A DNA stretch of 64,000 bases from Trichosporon coremiiforme (GCA_039545355.1 BCJJ01000003.1:1695092-1759091); one strand, 5' to 3'. Shown: positions 33,711 through 48,100, counted from the first letter of the stretch. Program-made: numbers and translations. Notes: a model not told the origin generated them from the sequence alone.

Positions 33711-34207
33711 ATGCCGGCCGACGTTACGATTCCCAATGGATCGGTGTCCTCCGCAACCGTTCCCAGCACTCCCATGACCGCAGCTGGTGCGCCTGTCGTT
33801 GCCAGCGTACCGCCCCCGGAAATAGAAGCTACTCTTTCTCGACTCTCGGCGTACCGCAATGTCCGCGGTGTCATGATCCTTGCTCGCGCCGGCGGAGCGG
33901 GGTCAGGGATCATTCAGAGCACCGGCTCCGTCTTTGAAGGGGAGAGTGGGCGGAAGTACGCTGGCAGCCTGGAGGCTGTAGTCGCTGCTACGGCTGGAGC
34001 AGTCAGTGCGGTCGACGAGGGAGTAAGTGAACGCTCGTCTTGTAACAGCTGACGGAAAGGATGAGCTGAAGCTCATGAGGATACGGACGAAGCGTCACGA
34101 ACTCATCATTACCCCCGGTGAGTAAACGTCTGATGCAATGCGGAAGTCGAGGTTGACTTGCAGACGAGAAGTACACCCTCGTCGTTCTGCAAGATCCCGG
34201 CCAGTAG
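33711..34207 (+). CDS. Dynein light chain, roadblock/LC7 type
   Basis: Three exons: 33711-34022, 34060-34117 and 34164-34207, giving 137 residues. After a Thr/Pro/Ala-rich extension of about 35 residues comes the roadblock fold: PPEIEATLSRLSAYRNVRGV, then MILARAGG, KYAGSLEAVVAATAG, and across two introns DELKLMRIRTKRHELIITPDEKYTLVVLQDP. Roadblock dimers bind dynein intermediate chain and help assemble the motor. Family members are normally 95-105 residues, so the N-terminal extension is extra, or the start is a later codon; no other in-frame ATG fits the fold better than the one at about residue 21. Introns are 37 nt (acceptor AAG) and 46 nt. The dynein heavy chain gene lies 18.5 kb downstream. 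Confidence 0.9.
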
Positions 34208-34831
34208 AGATCTGCTTCGAGTACGCAACCCGAGAGCCTGCCCGGCCGCCCAGCCCAATTGTATTATAGACTCACACCTCTGCACATGCAGGGAACAACG
34301 TACATACGAACCACAACTCTCTATAACGACCACGACCCCTTGCTCCCGATCAAGATGGCCCGCCCCGAGCCCACTTCAGCAAGCCTCTGCCCTGCGCTCT
34401 TCTCGCAGAGGCTCTTTTTCATTATACCAACTGGCCATGCAGCGCATGAGAAAGCAGCAGAGAAGAGAGGCCTTACGATTCGTACTGTGCAGTATCGCAA
34501 GAGGTCAGATTGTAAAGAGGCGCGAACTCAATTAACAGAGTTGTATTAGCCGACCTAAGTGGACCTAACCACGCTTCATTACCCCGTGCCTCCATAACCC
34601 TTAGTCCATCTCGCTGTCCACGCCGGTGAGCGTGCGGAGTGTTTCCCGCGTTCCTTCATATCCTCTTTCCAACTTCTCTTTCGCCTGCCAACTAACCCGA
34701 CGTTCGCCGACCTTTCCATTCTTGCCCTTGTGTATGCTTTATACCTTGCTCTAATCGATACGTCCTATATGACCGGCTCGATCTCGACTACCGACGACCG
34801 CCAATAACAGACCACCACCTAATTCAGCTCG
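34208..34831. other. Intergenic region between roadblock and apyrase genes
   Basis: 624 nt; 3' flank of the roadblock gene and promoter/leader of the apyrase gene. The last 200 nt are pyrimidine-rich. No gene seen. Confidence 0.55.
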
Positions 34832-37357
34832 ATGGCTCCGCCAGTCCCCGGAAGTTCGACACACTATGCCCTTGTTGTTGACGCGGGGAGCTCTGGGTCA
34901 AGGCTCCAGATCTACTCGTGGAGGGACCCGGGGTTAGAGAGAGACGAGATCGTCCAAGAGGTTAGGGCTGCTCGTGCCGCCGGGCTCGGGAATGATGGAG
35001 TCAAACCGCCAAACAAGTGGTGGTGGTGGGACAGTATTCGCGGCAAGGGGAAGGCCTCGCAGGCGGAGATGGAGATGAGGGCGCTTCGACGGCTGGTGCG
35101 AGTTGGAAAGGGTGTTAAGGGAGAGGACTGGGTGAAGCGTGTTGAGCCAGGTGAGTATCGAGCTGATAGTCGCAACTGACATTGTCCAGGAATATCCAAG
35201 ATGGAGCCCGAGGATGTTTCGGAGTACTTGACGCCATTGCTGGAGCATGCTCTGAACCACATTCCTCCTTCTCAACAAAGCAAGACCCCGATCTACGTGC
35301 TCGCGACGGCAGGAATGCGACTTATCCCGGAAGAGAAGCAGGCCGCCATTCTCCGGCTGACCTGTGAAGCTATCAAGGCTCAGACGCCCTTCCTCCTCGA
35401 CTCTCCCAGTAGTAGCGATCCTTGTGGAGAGAGTGTGCGCATCATCTCGGGCGAAGAGGAGGGTCTCTGGGGATGGGTTGCCGTCAACTACCTGATGGAC
35501 GGATTCGGACATGCTCCCGAGCGACAGCACCAGAGCAGCGATGACGAGCACGACCACCTGTTGCCGCTCGCTCCGCTCGCGCTCCCACCGCCAGATGGCA
35601 GTGACGACTCGGTAGTCACTCCGGTGGACATTAGTCACCACTCTCCGACCTTTGGCTTCCTCGACATGGGTGGGGCCAGTACCCAGCTTGCTTTCTCCCC
35701 GTCTCTGGAGGAGCTCTCGCAGTCGAAGTTTCCTGGAGATCAATTATCCAAGGTCTCTCTGAAACTACTGTCTGGAGAGGTTGTCGAGTGGCCCGTGTTT
35801 GCTGCTTCCTGGCTTGGATTCGGAACCAACAAAGCGCGTGATCGCTACGAAGACGCCTTGGTGGATGCTTGGAAGTCCACAATCGAGGGCCAGGGAGGCG
35901 ATCGTACTAGCCCAGTGGAGGATCCATGTTTGCCATCTGGACTAGTCGTTGGGAGCGCCGATCCTTCCGAGCGTCCCGACATCAAAGGGTCCGGCTCCTT
36001 CACGCAGTGCCTAGCGTCCTTGAAGCCGTTACTCGAGCACGACAAACCATGTCCCACCGACCACTGTCTGTTCGGTGGCATGGCGACGCCACGAATCGAC
36101 TTCAAGCGCCAGGACCAGCGTGGTTTCATCGGCATCTCCGAATACTGGTACACTGCCCAACAGGTGCTGGGTCTCGGCGGAGTATGGGACTGGGGAGAGT
36201 GGGAGCGCGGAATGTCCGACTTCTGTGCCAAGGAATGGGCCCAAATCGAGAATAAGGTCAGCGAATGGAAGCACCATTCCGACAGCGTCAACCTGGAACG
36301 ATTGAAGCTGCAATGTTTCAAGGGTGCTTGGATCAGCAATGTTCTGCACGATGGAATAGGCATTCCGCGCATGATCGATCAGGCCGGTAACGCAACTCTG
36401 GCAGAAGACGGCGGCGACACAAACTCGGCAGCCCTGGAACGCGCTCGCGAGAAGGGTCTGATAGACGAGAAGGACAAGCAAACCTCCCACTTCCAGTCTA
36501 TGGATGAGGTTGGCGCAACAGCCATTTCGTGGACACTCGGCAAAATCGTAATCGAAGCTAGCAGGGCTGTTGGGAGCAACCCGTACTACAGTACCGGCGG
36601 CACGTCTATCCTCGGCTATGACCTGCGCTACGGACTCTGGGTGTATGTGTTGATCGCCATCCTGCTCCTCATCATCGTCTACAATGCCTTCTTCCGTAGG
36701 AGGCTGCGAAGGAAGCGGCCGTCTATCATGCGGTCAAAGTCGCTGCCAGTCGTGCTGAAGGGATTCATGCGGCCCGACGCCGATGCCTACGAGATGGTGG
36801 AGAGTGGAGACACGGGCAAGGATCGTCCCCACCACGGCATATCATTCACCAAATGGGGTCGCAAGGTATCGAATGCCATCCGAGGTAAGGGCAAGGCAGG
36901 GATCGGGTTCTCCAGTCTGGGTCATGGGCTTCCGAGCAGCCTGTCTCAACCCCCTAGCCCTAGCGGACAAGGGTCATCAGCAGGAGGGTACTTTTACAAC
37001 AATCGTTCTGCATCCATGATGGACGTGACTCGCCCGCCGCCGTCCCCGCCCAAGGGACCTCCTCTGCGCCCGCCACGCAGCCAGTCATCTGCGCACGTTT
37101 CGCCGTATTCAAACGCTGGTGGCTGGAACGACCCGCCGACTTCGATGTTCGCGTCTTCCACTAGCACGGCCAACCGATCACCAAACCTGGGCGTGGCGAG
37201 AGCGGGGGACGAGGAGAACAGCGAGCTGTGGCAGCCGATACCCCGGAACAGGACGATGGGCGACATCAGCCGAAACTCTTCACGGGTGAATCTGTCCGAG
37301 TCGATGACGATGAGCATGAGGAGTACGAGTAGAGCGACGAGCCCACGATTCGAGTGA
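34832..37357 (+). CDS. YND1: Apyrase / GDA1-CD39 nucleoside phosphatase (Ynd1 type)
   Basis: Two exons, 34832-35150 and 35190-37357, 828 residues. Apyrase conserved regions are in order: DAGSSGSR (about 17-24), ATAGMR (about 138), GEEEGLWGWVAVNYL (about 190) and LDMGGASTQ (about 257), and the domain runs to about residue 570. One strong membrane span (LWVYVLIAILLLIIVYNAFF, about residues 588-607) is followed by RRRLRRKR and a 210-residue Ser/Pro-rich cytosolic tail. There is no N-terminal signal anchor, so the topology is that of yeast Ynd1: the catalytic domain in the Golgi lumen held by a C-terminal span. It hydrolyses nucleoside di- and triphosphates released by glycosylation and thereby supports nucleotide-sugar exchange. 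Intron 39 nt. Confidence 0.93.
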
Positions 37358-37801
37358 GTGATTTGTATCGCAAGCCTTTGCACGCCTAGGACACTTTCTG
37401 GCAGATCATGCATAATGTGAAACGGACCGGAGCCGCAGAGAGGAACGATGATGCCACGTTCACCGGCTGTCATGCCGTTGTACTGGGGCCAGTGATCTAC
37501 ATTTCTCAACGACGCGTCGGCAGATCTCACCGCGACGGGCAAGAAGTGATGCAGAGGCCTGGAATCGGTTCCTGCAAAGCTGTACACTCACAGCTGCACC
37601 ACACATAATGCATAACATTTTGCCATGCATGCTGCGAAGCTAAGATGAATATGGATCTTGACGCGACACGATATGGGGAATGACGTCGAAATTTCCAGAA
37701 ACGCGCCCTGATTGATCGGAGTTCTGCGACCACTTCCTGTCCACCCAGAGGCGTGTCTAGATATTTGCGCGCTGCTGTGCTCTCGATTCCACCACATCAT
37801 C
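37358..37801. other. Intergenic region between apyrase and cyclophilin-40 genes
   Basis: 444 nt, tandem genes. No coding sense or RNA gene seen; holds the CPR6 promoter. Confidence 0.55.
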
Positions 37802-39033
37802 ATGCCCAACACTGTTGCGTACTTTGACATCTCGATCGGCGGCAAGCCCGCTGGCCGCGTCGAGTTCGACCTCTTTGACGATGTGTAGGCTGGCGCGATT
37901 GACAGTGAAGCTGACCGCCAGCGTGCCCAAGACTGCGGACAACTTCAAGCACCTCTGTATCGGCGACAAGACGAACGCGGAGGGAAAGAAGCTGACCTAT
38001 GTTGGATCTGGCTTCCACCGTATCATCAAGGACTTTATGTGCGTTACGGTTGGCAGACCTGTGTGGTCGCGCCGAAGGGAAGAGACACAGTTCCAGCTGA
38101 CACCGCAGGATCCAGGGTGGAGACTTCACGAGGGGCGACGGCACTGGCGGCGAGTCGATCTACGGCGAGAAGTTTGCGGACGAGAACTTTGACAAGATCC
38201 ACGACAAGCCAATGCTTCTGTCGATGGCGAACGCTGGACCGGGGACGAACGGGTCGCAGTTCTTCATCACGACCGTGCCGACGCCGCACCTCAGCGGCAA
38301 GCACGTCGTGTTCGGCAAGGTGCGCAGCGGCAAGGGGATTGTGCGCGAGATCGAGTCGCTCCCGACGAGCGCGAACGACCGTCCCGAGGAGCCCGTCGTC
38401 ATCACAGGCGCGGGCGTGCTGAGCCCCGAGGAGGTCGCGGAGGAGGACCGTAAGCGCCAGAACGCGCTCGACGCCATGGGCTCCGAGGACGTGTACGAGG
38501 ATTACCCGCAGGACGAGGAGAAGATCGACTCTGAGAAGCCCGAGGAGGCGCTTAAGGTCGCGACCTCGCTCAAGGACCTCGGCACGCAGGAGTTCAAGAA
38601 GGGCGACTACGTCCAGGCCCTGGCCAAGTACAAGAAGGCCCTCCGCTACCTCGACCAGCACCCCGACTTCCCCGCCGACGCTGACCCCGCCCTCGTCAAG
38701 TCGTACCGGGATACGCGCTTCCCGCTCCTCACGAACGCGGCCCTCTCCGCGCTCAAGTGCAACCCGCCCCAGGCCAAGATTGCTGACAACCTCGCGACCC
38801 GTGCCCTCAACGTCTCCCCCATCTCGGACGCCGAGAAGGGCAAGGCGCTCTACCGCCGTGGTCTTGCGCGCATTCAGCTCAAGGACGAGGACGGCGCCGA
38901 AGCTGACCTGAAGAAGGCCCTTGAGGTCGTTCCCGGTGACGCTGGCGTCACCCGCGCCCTCAAGGACGTTGAGGGCAAGAAGGCCGCCCGCACCGCTGCA
39001 CAGAAGAAGGCTTTCTCCAAGATGTTCGGATAG
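37802..39033 (+). CDS. CPR6: Cyclophilin-40 peptidyl-prolyl isomerase with TPR domain
   Basis: Three exons: 37802-37884, 37922-38038 and 38109-39033, giving 374 residues, the family length. The cyclophilin domain (1-175) has [38 protein letters not shown] and [17 protein letters not shown], the catalytic Arg being in FHRI. The C-terminal TPR domain (about 225-370) has [40 protein letters not shown] and [14 protein letters not shown]. These are the features of Cpr6/CYP40, an Hsp90 co-chaperone binding the MEEVD tail. Introns are 37 and 70 nt. Strong C-ending codon bias suggests high expression. Its end faces the EXO84 end 86 nt away. Confidence 0.97.
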
Positions 39034-39119
39034 ACTCTTGTGGTAGTATCTGCATATATGTAATATATAAACGAGTGTCGAGTATGGAGTACAACTTGCT
39101 AAATGTGGTCGTGAGGGAA

Positions 39120-41925
39120 CTACTGGCCGCTGCTGCCAGAGCGCACGGCTGGTGGCCTGCTGCGGCGCTCGGGGCGCGTGGGCGGGGGACCGGATAGAGT
39201 GCTGGATAAGCTGAGCGTCGACGCCGAAGCCGACGCGTTGGACATGTTGCTGACGCTGCGCAGTTCACTGCGCTGCGCGTACGGAGACGAAGGGGACCTG
39301 CCCGAGCCCGGGAACTGCGATGACGGGCTAGTGCCAAATGCCGAGGACGGCGTGGGCGCCAAGCTGTCGTTCGGCGAGAGGCCGTTTCCCGAGTTGGAGC
39401 CGTACGAGGGCCGGCGCTCCTTCGGCAGAGCAGACGGGGCGAGCTTCTGCGGGCTACGTTGCGGACTGCGTTGCGAGCGTGACGGCATCTCTCCTCGCGA
39501 CGAGTCCTGTGGTGTCAGGGTGCTCCCGCTCGGGCGTCTGTTCTTGATGCTAAGGGGTGCTGTGCTACCCTTTGACAGATCGGCGGACGGGGTTGGTGAC
39601 GGGGTAGCAGCGGTCGCCAACGGGCTGAGCGATGGCCGTCGGGGCGTGCCTGTCGCGGTCGGCGTGCGCTGTCCGCCATTGACGACAGCGTCGCTTTCAG
39701 TACCACCTGGTCGCTCTGTTGCGGCGTTTAGCAGGAAGGTAAAGTCGAGGCCGATCTCGCGCAGCTGCTTCCGGTTCGCGTTCTGGGTGACTCGCAGACA
39801 GTCGTTGATCACACCTTCGCTTGTCGTGGGCGCATAGACTTGGCGACGGAAGATGTCTCCAAAGTACTCGATCTGGTCCTTGGCCCACGTCACGAAGCCG
39901 GACGCGAGCCTGCTGTTGTTAAACGCATTGTTGAACCAGTCGAACGTGTGCTTGATCACCGTGAAGCACACAATGGCGAGCTCATTGATGTAAAGGATAA
40001 TGTCTCCCTCGTGCTTGATGCTGCGAACCAGACCTTCCAGGTGCTCGTGTCGGGCGGCGAGGAAGGTGTCGCGGGCGAGCTCGGCGCGGTCCAGACGGAT
40101 CAGAAGGCTGATGAGGTTCGCCGCTGAACCCTTCCGCAGTTCAGACGACCGTAGGTCACCCGCAATCTTCTCCACCAAAGGCGGCCGTAGCGAGTCCAGA
40201 CGGAACTTTAGCATCTCCGTAGCCTCTTTGTTGCCCTGGACTGTGCGCAGCAGATCTTGTCCCCTCTCAAAGAGACGCACTGCCTCCTCCCAGTCCTTTG
40301 TTGCGATAGCCATCGTGAGGTCGTCTCCAAAGTCGTCGATCCAAAGCAGGTCCTTCGAGTTCGTCAGACTTGTGCCGATGGTGGATAGCTGGCGGTCGTT
40401 ACCAGTCGAGCCCTCGTGGACGAAGAGCGACATGCGGGTCATGCGAGAGTTCGGACCAGCCTCGGACTGCCACAGCGTCTTTCGGCGCTCCTGCTCCGCT
40501 TCATTCTCCTTTCGTCGCTTTTCGGCGAGCTCCTGGGACACCTGCCGGAAAGCCGCGAGAAGTGCCTTCTTGTCCTCTGGCCTGCTGCCGCGGTACACGC
40601 AAACTTCTTTGCCTCGCTTAATCTTCAAAGCGTTTGTCAGGTCGCCACTGTCCTTGAGATCGACAACGACGAGATCAGTCAGTACCCAGCAGCGCTCGGC
40701 AACCATCCGTCCGCGCTCCTGCGCCTCCCGGTCCATACCCGGAGCGCCCTTGAATCGTCTTCTTCCAGCGACAAGCAGTAAGTCGTTGAGGAGGAACAGT
40801 GACACGTTCTGCTTTGCTTTGTACGTCGCGGGGTTGAGCTCAACGAAAGTGTGTGCCTCGTACACGAGATGGCGACCCGACACGATGGGCAGGTACTTTT
40901 GCGACCCCTCCACAGTGGTCCACAGATGCGTGACTTGCTGCTTATAGAATTGCTGCAGGTCACCTGGTGAGTGTCTCCGTTGGCGATGACGTTCGACTGG
41001 ACTGTCAACTTCGTCGACTTTTGTTCTTACCATTGCCATCCTTGTCCAAAGTGGGCGCCAGGGTGTCCTCCATTCCCATCAACTGCGGCACGCCCTTCCA
41101 TTCCATCAGCAGCTCCTTGAGCTCGAACATGTCATTCTCCAACATGGAGATCTCCTTGGAGATGGACACAAACTCGGCATAGCTGTACGTCAGCGTTAAG
41201 TCCCGGCAAAGCGCGCTACACACTTCTTGAACACCGTCGTTTCGAGCTGCTTGTCAGTTTGTTCAGTCACTAACCGGCAACTTACCTCCTTCGCGTTGCT
41301 CTGCTTCTGCTTTTGCAGAGCAGCAATGAAGCGCGCCTTCTCCTCTTCATCCGCGCCGCTGAGATTCTTCCTGATAAAAGCCTGAACGTCGACACCGTCC
41401 TTGCTGAGCTCGCTGAAGTCCCACTCGTCCTCGTTCGTAGCCCTCCTTGGTCGAATGTCCTCGTGCCGCTCCTCAACGTCGGCCTCGAGTTCGCGCTCCT
41501 CGTACGTTCGTGGGGACGTCTGATACGTGCTCTGTCTGTTCATGACGTTGGGAGGTGGTGGGATCTCGTCATCGTAGTCCATCTCTGCTATCGGGGGAGC
41601 GACGTCCAGAGTATACTGGTACTGCTGGTACGGGTCCTGGGCGAGGAAGTTGGCGCTGTCGTGTCCCGTCATGCCAAAGTCGGGCGGGGCAGCATATCTG
41701 AGCAGTCAGCAACGCATCCTCACAAACAGTGTTGCCTTAGACGTACCGCATGCTCATTCGTCTCTGCTTCATCTTCTCGTCGACTCTGCTCTTGCGGTTG
41801 TCCTTGCGCAACAGGTTGGGGCCAGGTAATCGGCGCGCGGACTGGCCGCCCGCCGGACCGGAAGGCAGCCCGGCGGGCGCCCTGTTGGCGGGAATGTACT
41901 GACTCCTTGTACGGAGCGAGGCCAT
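39120..41925 (-). CDS. EXO84: Exocyst subunit Exo84
   Basis: Five exons: 41925-41747, 41697-41286, 41249-41224, 41182-41031 and 40963-39120, giving 870 residues. The N-terminal part includes EDEWDFSELSKDGVDVQAFIRKNLSG, then the coiled region ETTVFKNYAEFVSISKEI built from three exons. A PH-like domain (about 300-430) has SGRHLVYEAHTFVELNP and FLLNDLLLVAGRRR. The cullin-repeat-like C-terminal domain starts with DWEEAVRLFERGQDLL and runs to about 680, followed by a 190-residue Ser/Pro-rich tail. Exo84 is part of the octameric exocyst that tethers secretory vesicles to the plasma membrane. One exon is only 26 nt. Introns are 49, 36, 41 and 67 nt; the 36-nt one is stop-free and in frame. Divergent from TRAX with 297 nt between starts. 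Confidence 0.93.
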
Positions 41926-42126
41926 GGTGGTGGGTGTTGTTGAAGGAGCGTGTTCTGCGCAGTTGCAACGTTGGCCGCGCGAGTGACGTTGGACGGCTTG
42001 ACGCTCCCAATGTGTGCGCCGCCTATCCTGTGACGACGCGTCCTGAGCGTCCTAATGACTTTCAGGGTCAATTAGCTTTTGTTTGTTGTTGTCCATTACA
42101 CTCATAAATCAATTCGGACCTGACCA

Positions 42127-42134
42127 TCACGTGA
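42127..42134. promoter_or_regulatory. TCACGTGA palindrome in EXO84/TRAX promoter
   Basis: Perfect 8-bp palindrome (within ATCACGTGAT) 89 nt before the TRAX ATG and about 200 nt before the EXO84 ATG, in a 297-nt shared promoter. Candidate Cbf1/bHLH site. Confidence 0.5.
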
Positions 42135-42222
42135 TGTCGAACTTTCGGTGAGAGGTGTATGATGCAAAGTCGAGAGCGACTTGACATTGCCTCAAGCAAC
42201 ACTCCTGTTCATATCTCCCGAC

Positions 42223-43274
42223 ATGGCTTCCGCAGACGTCGCGATGCCCGACGCCACGACGGCGATGACCCGCCGCGAGCATCTCGCCAAGACCTTTGAG
42301 TCGTACCGCGCCGAGCTCGACGCGAACGTAGGTCCACCAGTCCTGATCTGTACCTGACCACAGAATGAACGCCGAGAGAAGATTATCATCTTGTCCCGCG
42401 CTATCACGCAGTTGTCGAAGAAGCTCATCTTTCACCTTCACCGCGGAGCGACCTCCCCTCCTTCCGCTCGTGAGAAGAACCTCAAGGACGCCCGGACGAA
42501 GGAGCGCGAGATTTACAAGAACTTCGTGGCGGTCCGGGACGAGCTGGCGTCTGGAACTCAGGAGGACGGCGACACGCTGGAGAACTTTTGGAAGTTCAGC
42601 CGTCCAGTGTAAGTTGTCACCGTTGAATACAACTAACAGGTTAGGTCTGGTGGCCTGGAGGAGTACATCGAGGGCTACAGCTTCCTGTACTACCTCGAGT
42701 GCGGTGAGCTCGTCAGTTTGCCGCACCTTCAACAGGCTCTGACCGACGAGGAGGGCGAGAAGGTCAGTTGAGGTTACTGCGTTCACAACTGACGGCAGCT
42801 TGTTGTCATCACTCCAGAGGACTATATCCTCGGCATGTCTGACCTTACCGGAGAGCTCATGCGGTACGCCACCAACGCGCTCTCGACCGGAGACCACGAG
42901 ACGCCGCTGCAGGTGTGCGACTTTGTCCGTACTGTCAAGACCAGTAAGTTACCTTACGAGTTGCCAAGCTGACGAAAGTGTTCGACTCTATCCCCGAGTC
43001 CACTCTGTACAAGCTGAAGAAGAAGCAGGAGGAGACGACGCGATCTCTTGAGAAGATCGAGAAGGGTGAGTTGCGAGCGTTGAATTTGGAAGGACCGTGC
43101 AGCTGGACAAATGAAGCATGACGTTATGTGCCTGTACTGACAGCAGTGTGCTACTCGCTCCGACTCAGACTGGTCGAGTTTGGCGACAAGCCCGAGGTGC
43201 TCCGGCACCTGGCCAAGAGGGCCATGGACGCTGCTAACATGAACGGCGGAGGCGAGCAGCGGGAAGGCAACTAG
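42223..43274 (+). CDS. TSNAX: Translin-associated factor X (TRAX)
   Basis: Six exons: 42223-42327, 42364-42608, 42645-42762, 42799-42943, 42979-43065 and 43147-43274, giving 275 residues. Translin-superfamily helices are visible: REKIIILSRAITQLSKKLIFHLHR, FSRPVSGGLEEYIEGYSFLYYLE, VVITPEDYILGMSDLTGELMRYATNALS and VCYSLRLRLVEFGDKPE. The phrase TPEDYILGMSDLTGELMR is closer to TRAX than to translin. In other eukaryotes TRAX and translin form the C3PO RNase, which trims passenger strands and tRNA pieces. The acidic catalytic residues of TRAX would be in the ExxxE of this helix region (YIEGYSFLYYLE, DLTGELMR), which looks kept. Introns are 36, 36, 36, 35 and 81 nt. Confidence 0.88.
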
Positions 43275-43599
43275 GTCTCTACTCCTACATAGAATATACT
43301 CACTCGTCGGACTACATGTTGTACGTTATAGGGTTATGCATGGACTTCAACAGCACCGGCTCAGCGCATGCATTGTGATCCAGCTCACCGGCTCACTACC
43401 GTGGCAGCGCAATCGACGTATTGCTGTCCCGCCGCACCACCGGAAAGTCGCACCAATCCAGACCTAAATTCAGGCACGGCCGGCCCACTGCACCACACAG
43501 CGGTCGAAAGATCGGTTGACGCGTTGGCTTCCCGGCAACAACAATTCTTGACATTTCCACTTACGCTCACTTCGCGTCAGACCACCACCGCTAAATACC
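43275..43599. other. Intergenic region between TRAX and UMP kinase
   Basis: 325 nt between tandem genes; URA6 promoter. Nothing else seen. Confidence 0.6.
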
Positions 43600-44856
<1,257 letters not shown>

Positions 44857-45126
44857 GCGACCCGTAGAGGTTGCCCTGTTCCTCGTCGACCCCCTCTGTC
44901 CTCTATAGACTTACTTATACCTATAAACGCCTGCAGAACCGCACCGACTGGCCTCTGAGGCTAAAACTAGAATGTGTTGATGCATGCGGAGTCCTGTTAC
45001 GACTATATACACACGCTGCATCACAAAAATGCGTTGGTAATCGAATCCCAAGATGGATGAAAATGCTGGATATTGGATGATATGCTTTTAACTGTCTTTC
45101 CCCTCGTCCTTTCTCTCGTCCTCCTC

Positions 45127-48100
45127 TCACATGTCCACGTCCATATTGGTTGCACGCCTCTCGCGGCCAGCCCTGTACGCCTCCTCGAAGATGAGCGGCT
45201 TGCGCTTGGGGAGGAACGGGGGCGGGGTGACGATGGACGCGAGCGACGTTCCGCAGCTGGGGGCAGGAGTACCCATGATGATGCACTCGGAGACACCCTG
45301 GATATCGTCGACCTTGGAGTAGAGCGAGGCATCGAAGAGGTGGTCGGTTGTCTTCTCGAAGGACGCCAACATGAGGACCGAGTCCTTCATCTTCTGGACA
45401 CCGAAACGCGTGATACCGAGCACCTCGCCCTTGTACGTCATGACGTCTCCGAGAAGCATGACGTGACGCGGGTCAATGCTCATACCGTGGGAGCGCATGG
45501 TGTGCTGGATCTCGTCGTAGATGGTCTGGCGCGCGGCCTCAATACCGAGCACCTTGGCCGTCTCCATAACGTGGTTCGTCCTCGTCTGGTAGCCGTTGAC
45601 ACCGTCCGTGCCCATGACCTCCTGCAGACCGTAACCGGTGACGAGGAGCTTGAACTCGCCCTTCTTCTTCTCGTCGTGCGTGATGACCGAACGGTCGACC
45701 TCGGGCAGACCCTTGACCTGCACCGACGGAATCGCACGCTTCAGCGACTTAAGGCGCTCGTACACGCCGTCGCACTTCTCCTTGTCGAGCGGGTCCGCGA
45801 CGTAGATCTTCAGACGCGCCTTCCTCGAGTTGATCGTGACATCGCTGTCCTTGATCTTGAGCTTGGGCGCGAGCACGAGAGCAGTCTTGATAGTATCAAG
45901 CGTAATCTCGAGCTGGAGCTTCTGGATAGCGTCCATGTCGATGTGGATCTCGATGAACGCGCCAGCGCCAGTCCAAGCCTCCTCAATAATGGACGCAATC
46001 TCGCCAAGCGTCGTACGCTCGATACGTCCCTTGACGATACGGGCGACAGGCTCCGACTCGGGCTTCTGCAACTCGACTGTGATAATCGGCGTTGAGATGA
46101 CCTTGGCGGCGTTGATGATTTCCTTGATACGGGGAACACCAAGAGTGACGTTCATGGACGCGACACCGGCGAAATGGAAAGTTTTGAGCGTCATCTGCGT
46201 TCCGGGTTCACCGATCGACTGAGCACCGACGGCTCCGACAGTCGATCCGGGCTCGATCTTGGCGAGCAGGTAGCGAGTGCGACAGTTCTCGAGGAACGAC
46301 TCGATCTGCGCCTCCGTCACCTTGTGCGAGTTGTTCAGCACCGCGCGGACAGCAGGGTCGTGCGGGTCTAAGAAGTCCTCGTACTCCTCGATCTCCTCCT
46401 TCGTGAGGGCGGCAGGGACACCACGAGCCTCACGCTGAGCAGCCATCGTGTTGACGATCTTGTCCACGATAAACTTGTACGTGTTCTCACGGAATTTGAC
46501 GTGCACCTGGCGCCACTCGACGGGCACCTCGGGGATCGCCGGCGGCGCCTTGCGCTTCTGTCCACGGCGCGGCTTGACGTCTTCCTCGGCGTACTCCTCG
46601 GCGACGATCTCGGGGTAGATACGGCGGGCGATCTGCTGGATCTCGTACGGATAAAGGGGGCGACCCTCACTAGAAGCGGTCCTCTGTTTGTCAGTGGGCT
46701 ATACGGAAGAGGGTGTACTCACGCAGGCATGGTTCCAGCTGCGGACGTACTCGACGGGAGTAGCGTCACCCTCGAGACACGCGGGGTCCAGGTTGTCGTC
46801 ACCGTACTGGAACTGCACGATACCGCCAACACTGTTTCGGACACTGAGGTCGTACTGCGTGGAAAGGTCCTCAAGCGCCTTCATGAGACGACGAGCCATG
46901 TAACCAGTTTCGGCAGTCTTGACTGCAGTGTCGACGAGACCTTCACGACCAGAGATAGCGTGGAACAAGAACTCGGTGGGGGTGAGACCGGAGAAGAAAC
47001 TGTTGCGGACGAAACCCTTCGATGGCGGGTTCTTCGACTTCTTGCGGAAGTGTGGCAGCGAACGGTCCTGGAAACCGTTCGGCACACGATGACCAGCAAT
47101 AATCTGCTGTCCGACTAGGGCAACCATCTGCGCGACGTTGATACGAGAACCTGCACAATTAGCTAAATTCGAACCCGGCAAGCTTACCCTTGGAACCACA
47201 AGTCGCCATGATAAGCGGAGCGTTGTGCCGGCTGAGCTCGTTCATACACACGTCTCCGACCGCCTCACGAACACCGGAAAGGATACCAGAGATGAGCTGC
47301 TCAAGAGTCGTCTCCTGGTCACATCCCGGGGCGTTCTGGAGTTTACCACGCTTGGCGAGCTCGATGTTAGACTCGCACTTCTCGTAAGCTTCTTCGACCA
47401 TCTGGTCCTTGTTGCTCTGCAGCATTTCTCCGGGAATAACGTCGTTGATACCGAGCGAGAATCCCTGGTTCGCAAGCCAACGGGCACTGAGCTTGGCGAG
47501 ACGCGTCATTGCAATAGCCGCCTCGTTCGGTCCGTAGTCACGGAGCATGACTCCGAACACCGAGTTTTTCTTACCGTCTCCGACAGTGTTCTTGTCGAAC
47601 ACACCGCACATGATTTCACTGTTCTGGATGACCAGGTAACCGTCGTTAGGAGCCATGTCCATGAAGAACTTGTCCTCCTTGCGCGGCTCGATCAGAGTAC
47701 GACACTTGGCCTCAAGGTTGATCAGAACCTTGGACTTCTTGTTGGGTCGCATCAGAAGGTTATAGACCTGCTTTCCAGTCCAGAGTCGAACAGGCTTCCA
47801 GATCGTGGGAGGCGGCAGGTCGATCTCGAGATCGCCATCCCCGAGGTAGGAGCAGATCTGCGTAAACTGCTGGCGGTCCAGGAGACGGTCTCGTCGAGAC
47901 AGGAGGTAGGACGCGGTGATGAAGTCCTGGATGGCGGCGATGATAGGTTCTCCGTTACGCGGTGTAACCAGGTTCTTCTTCACAGACATGAGCTCCAGAG
48001 CCTCGGTACGAGCTTCCTCAGTCTGCGGAACGTCTGTTTGTCAGCCTCGCACAACACGGGAAATGTGAAACTTACGCAAGTTCATCTCGTCTCCGTCGAA

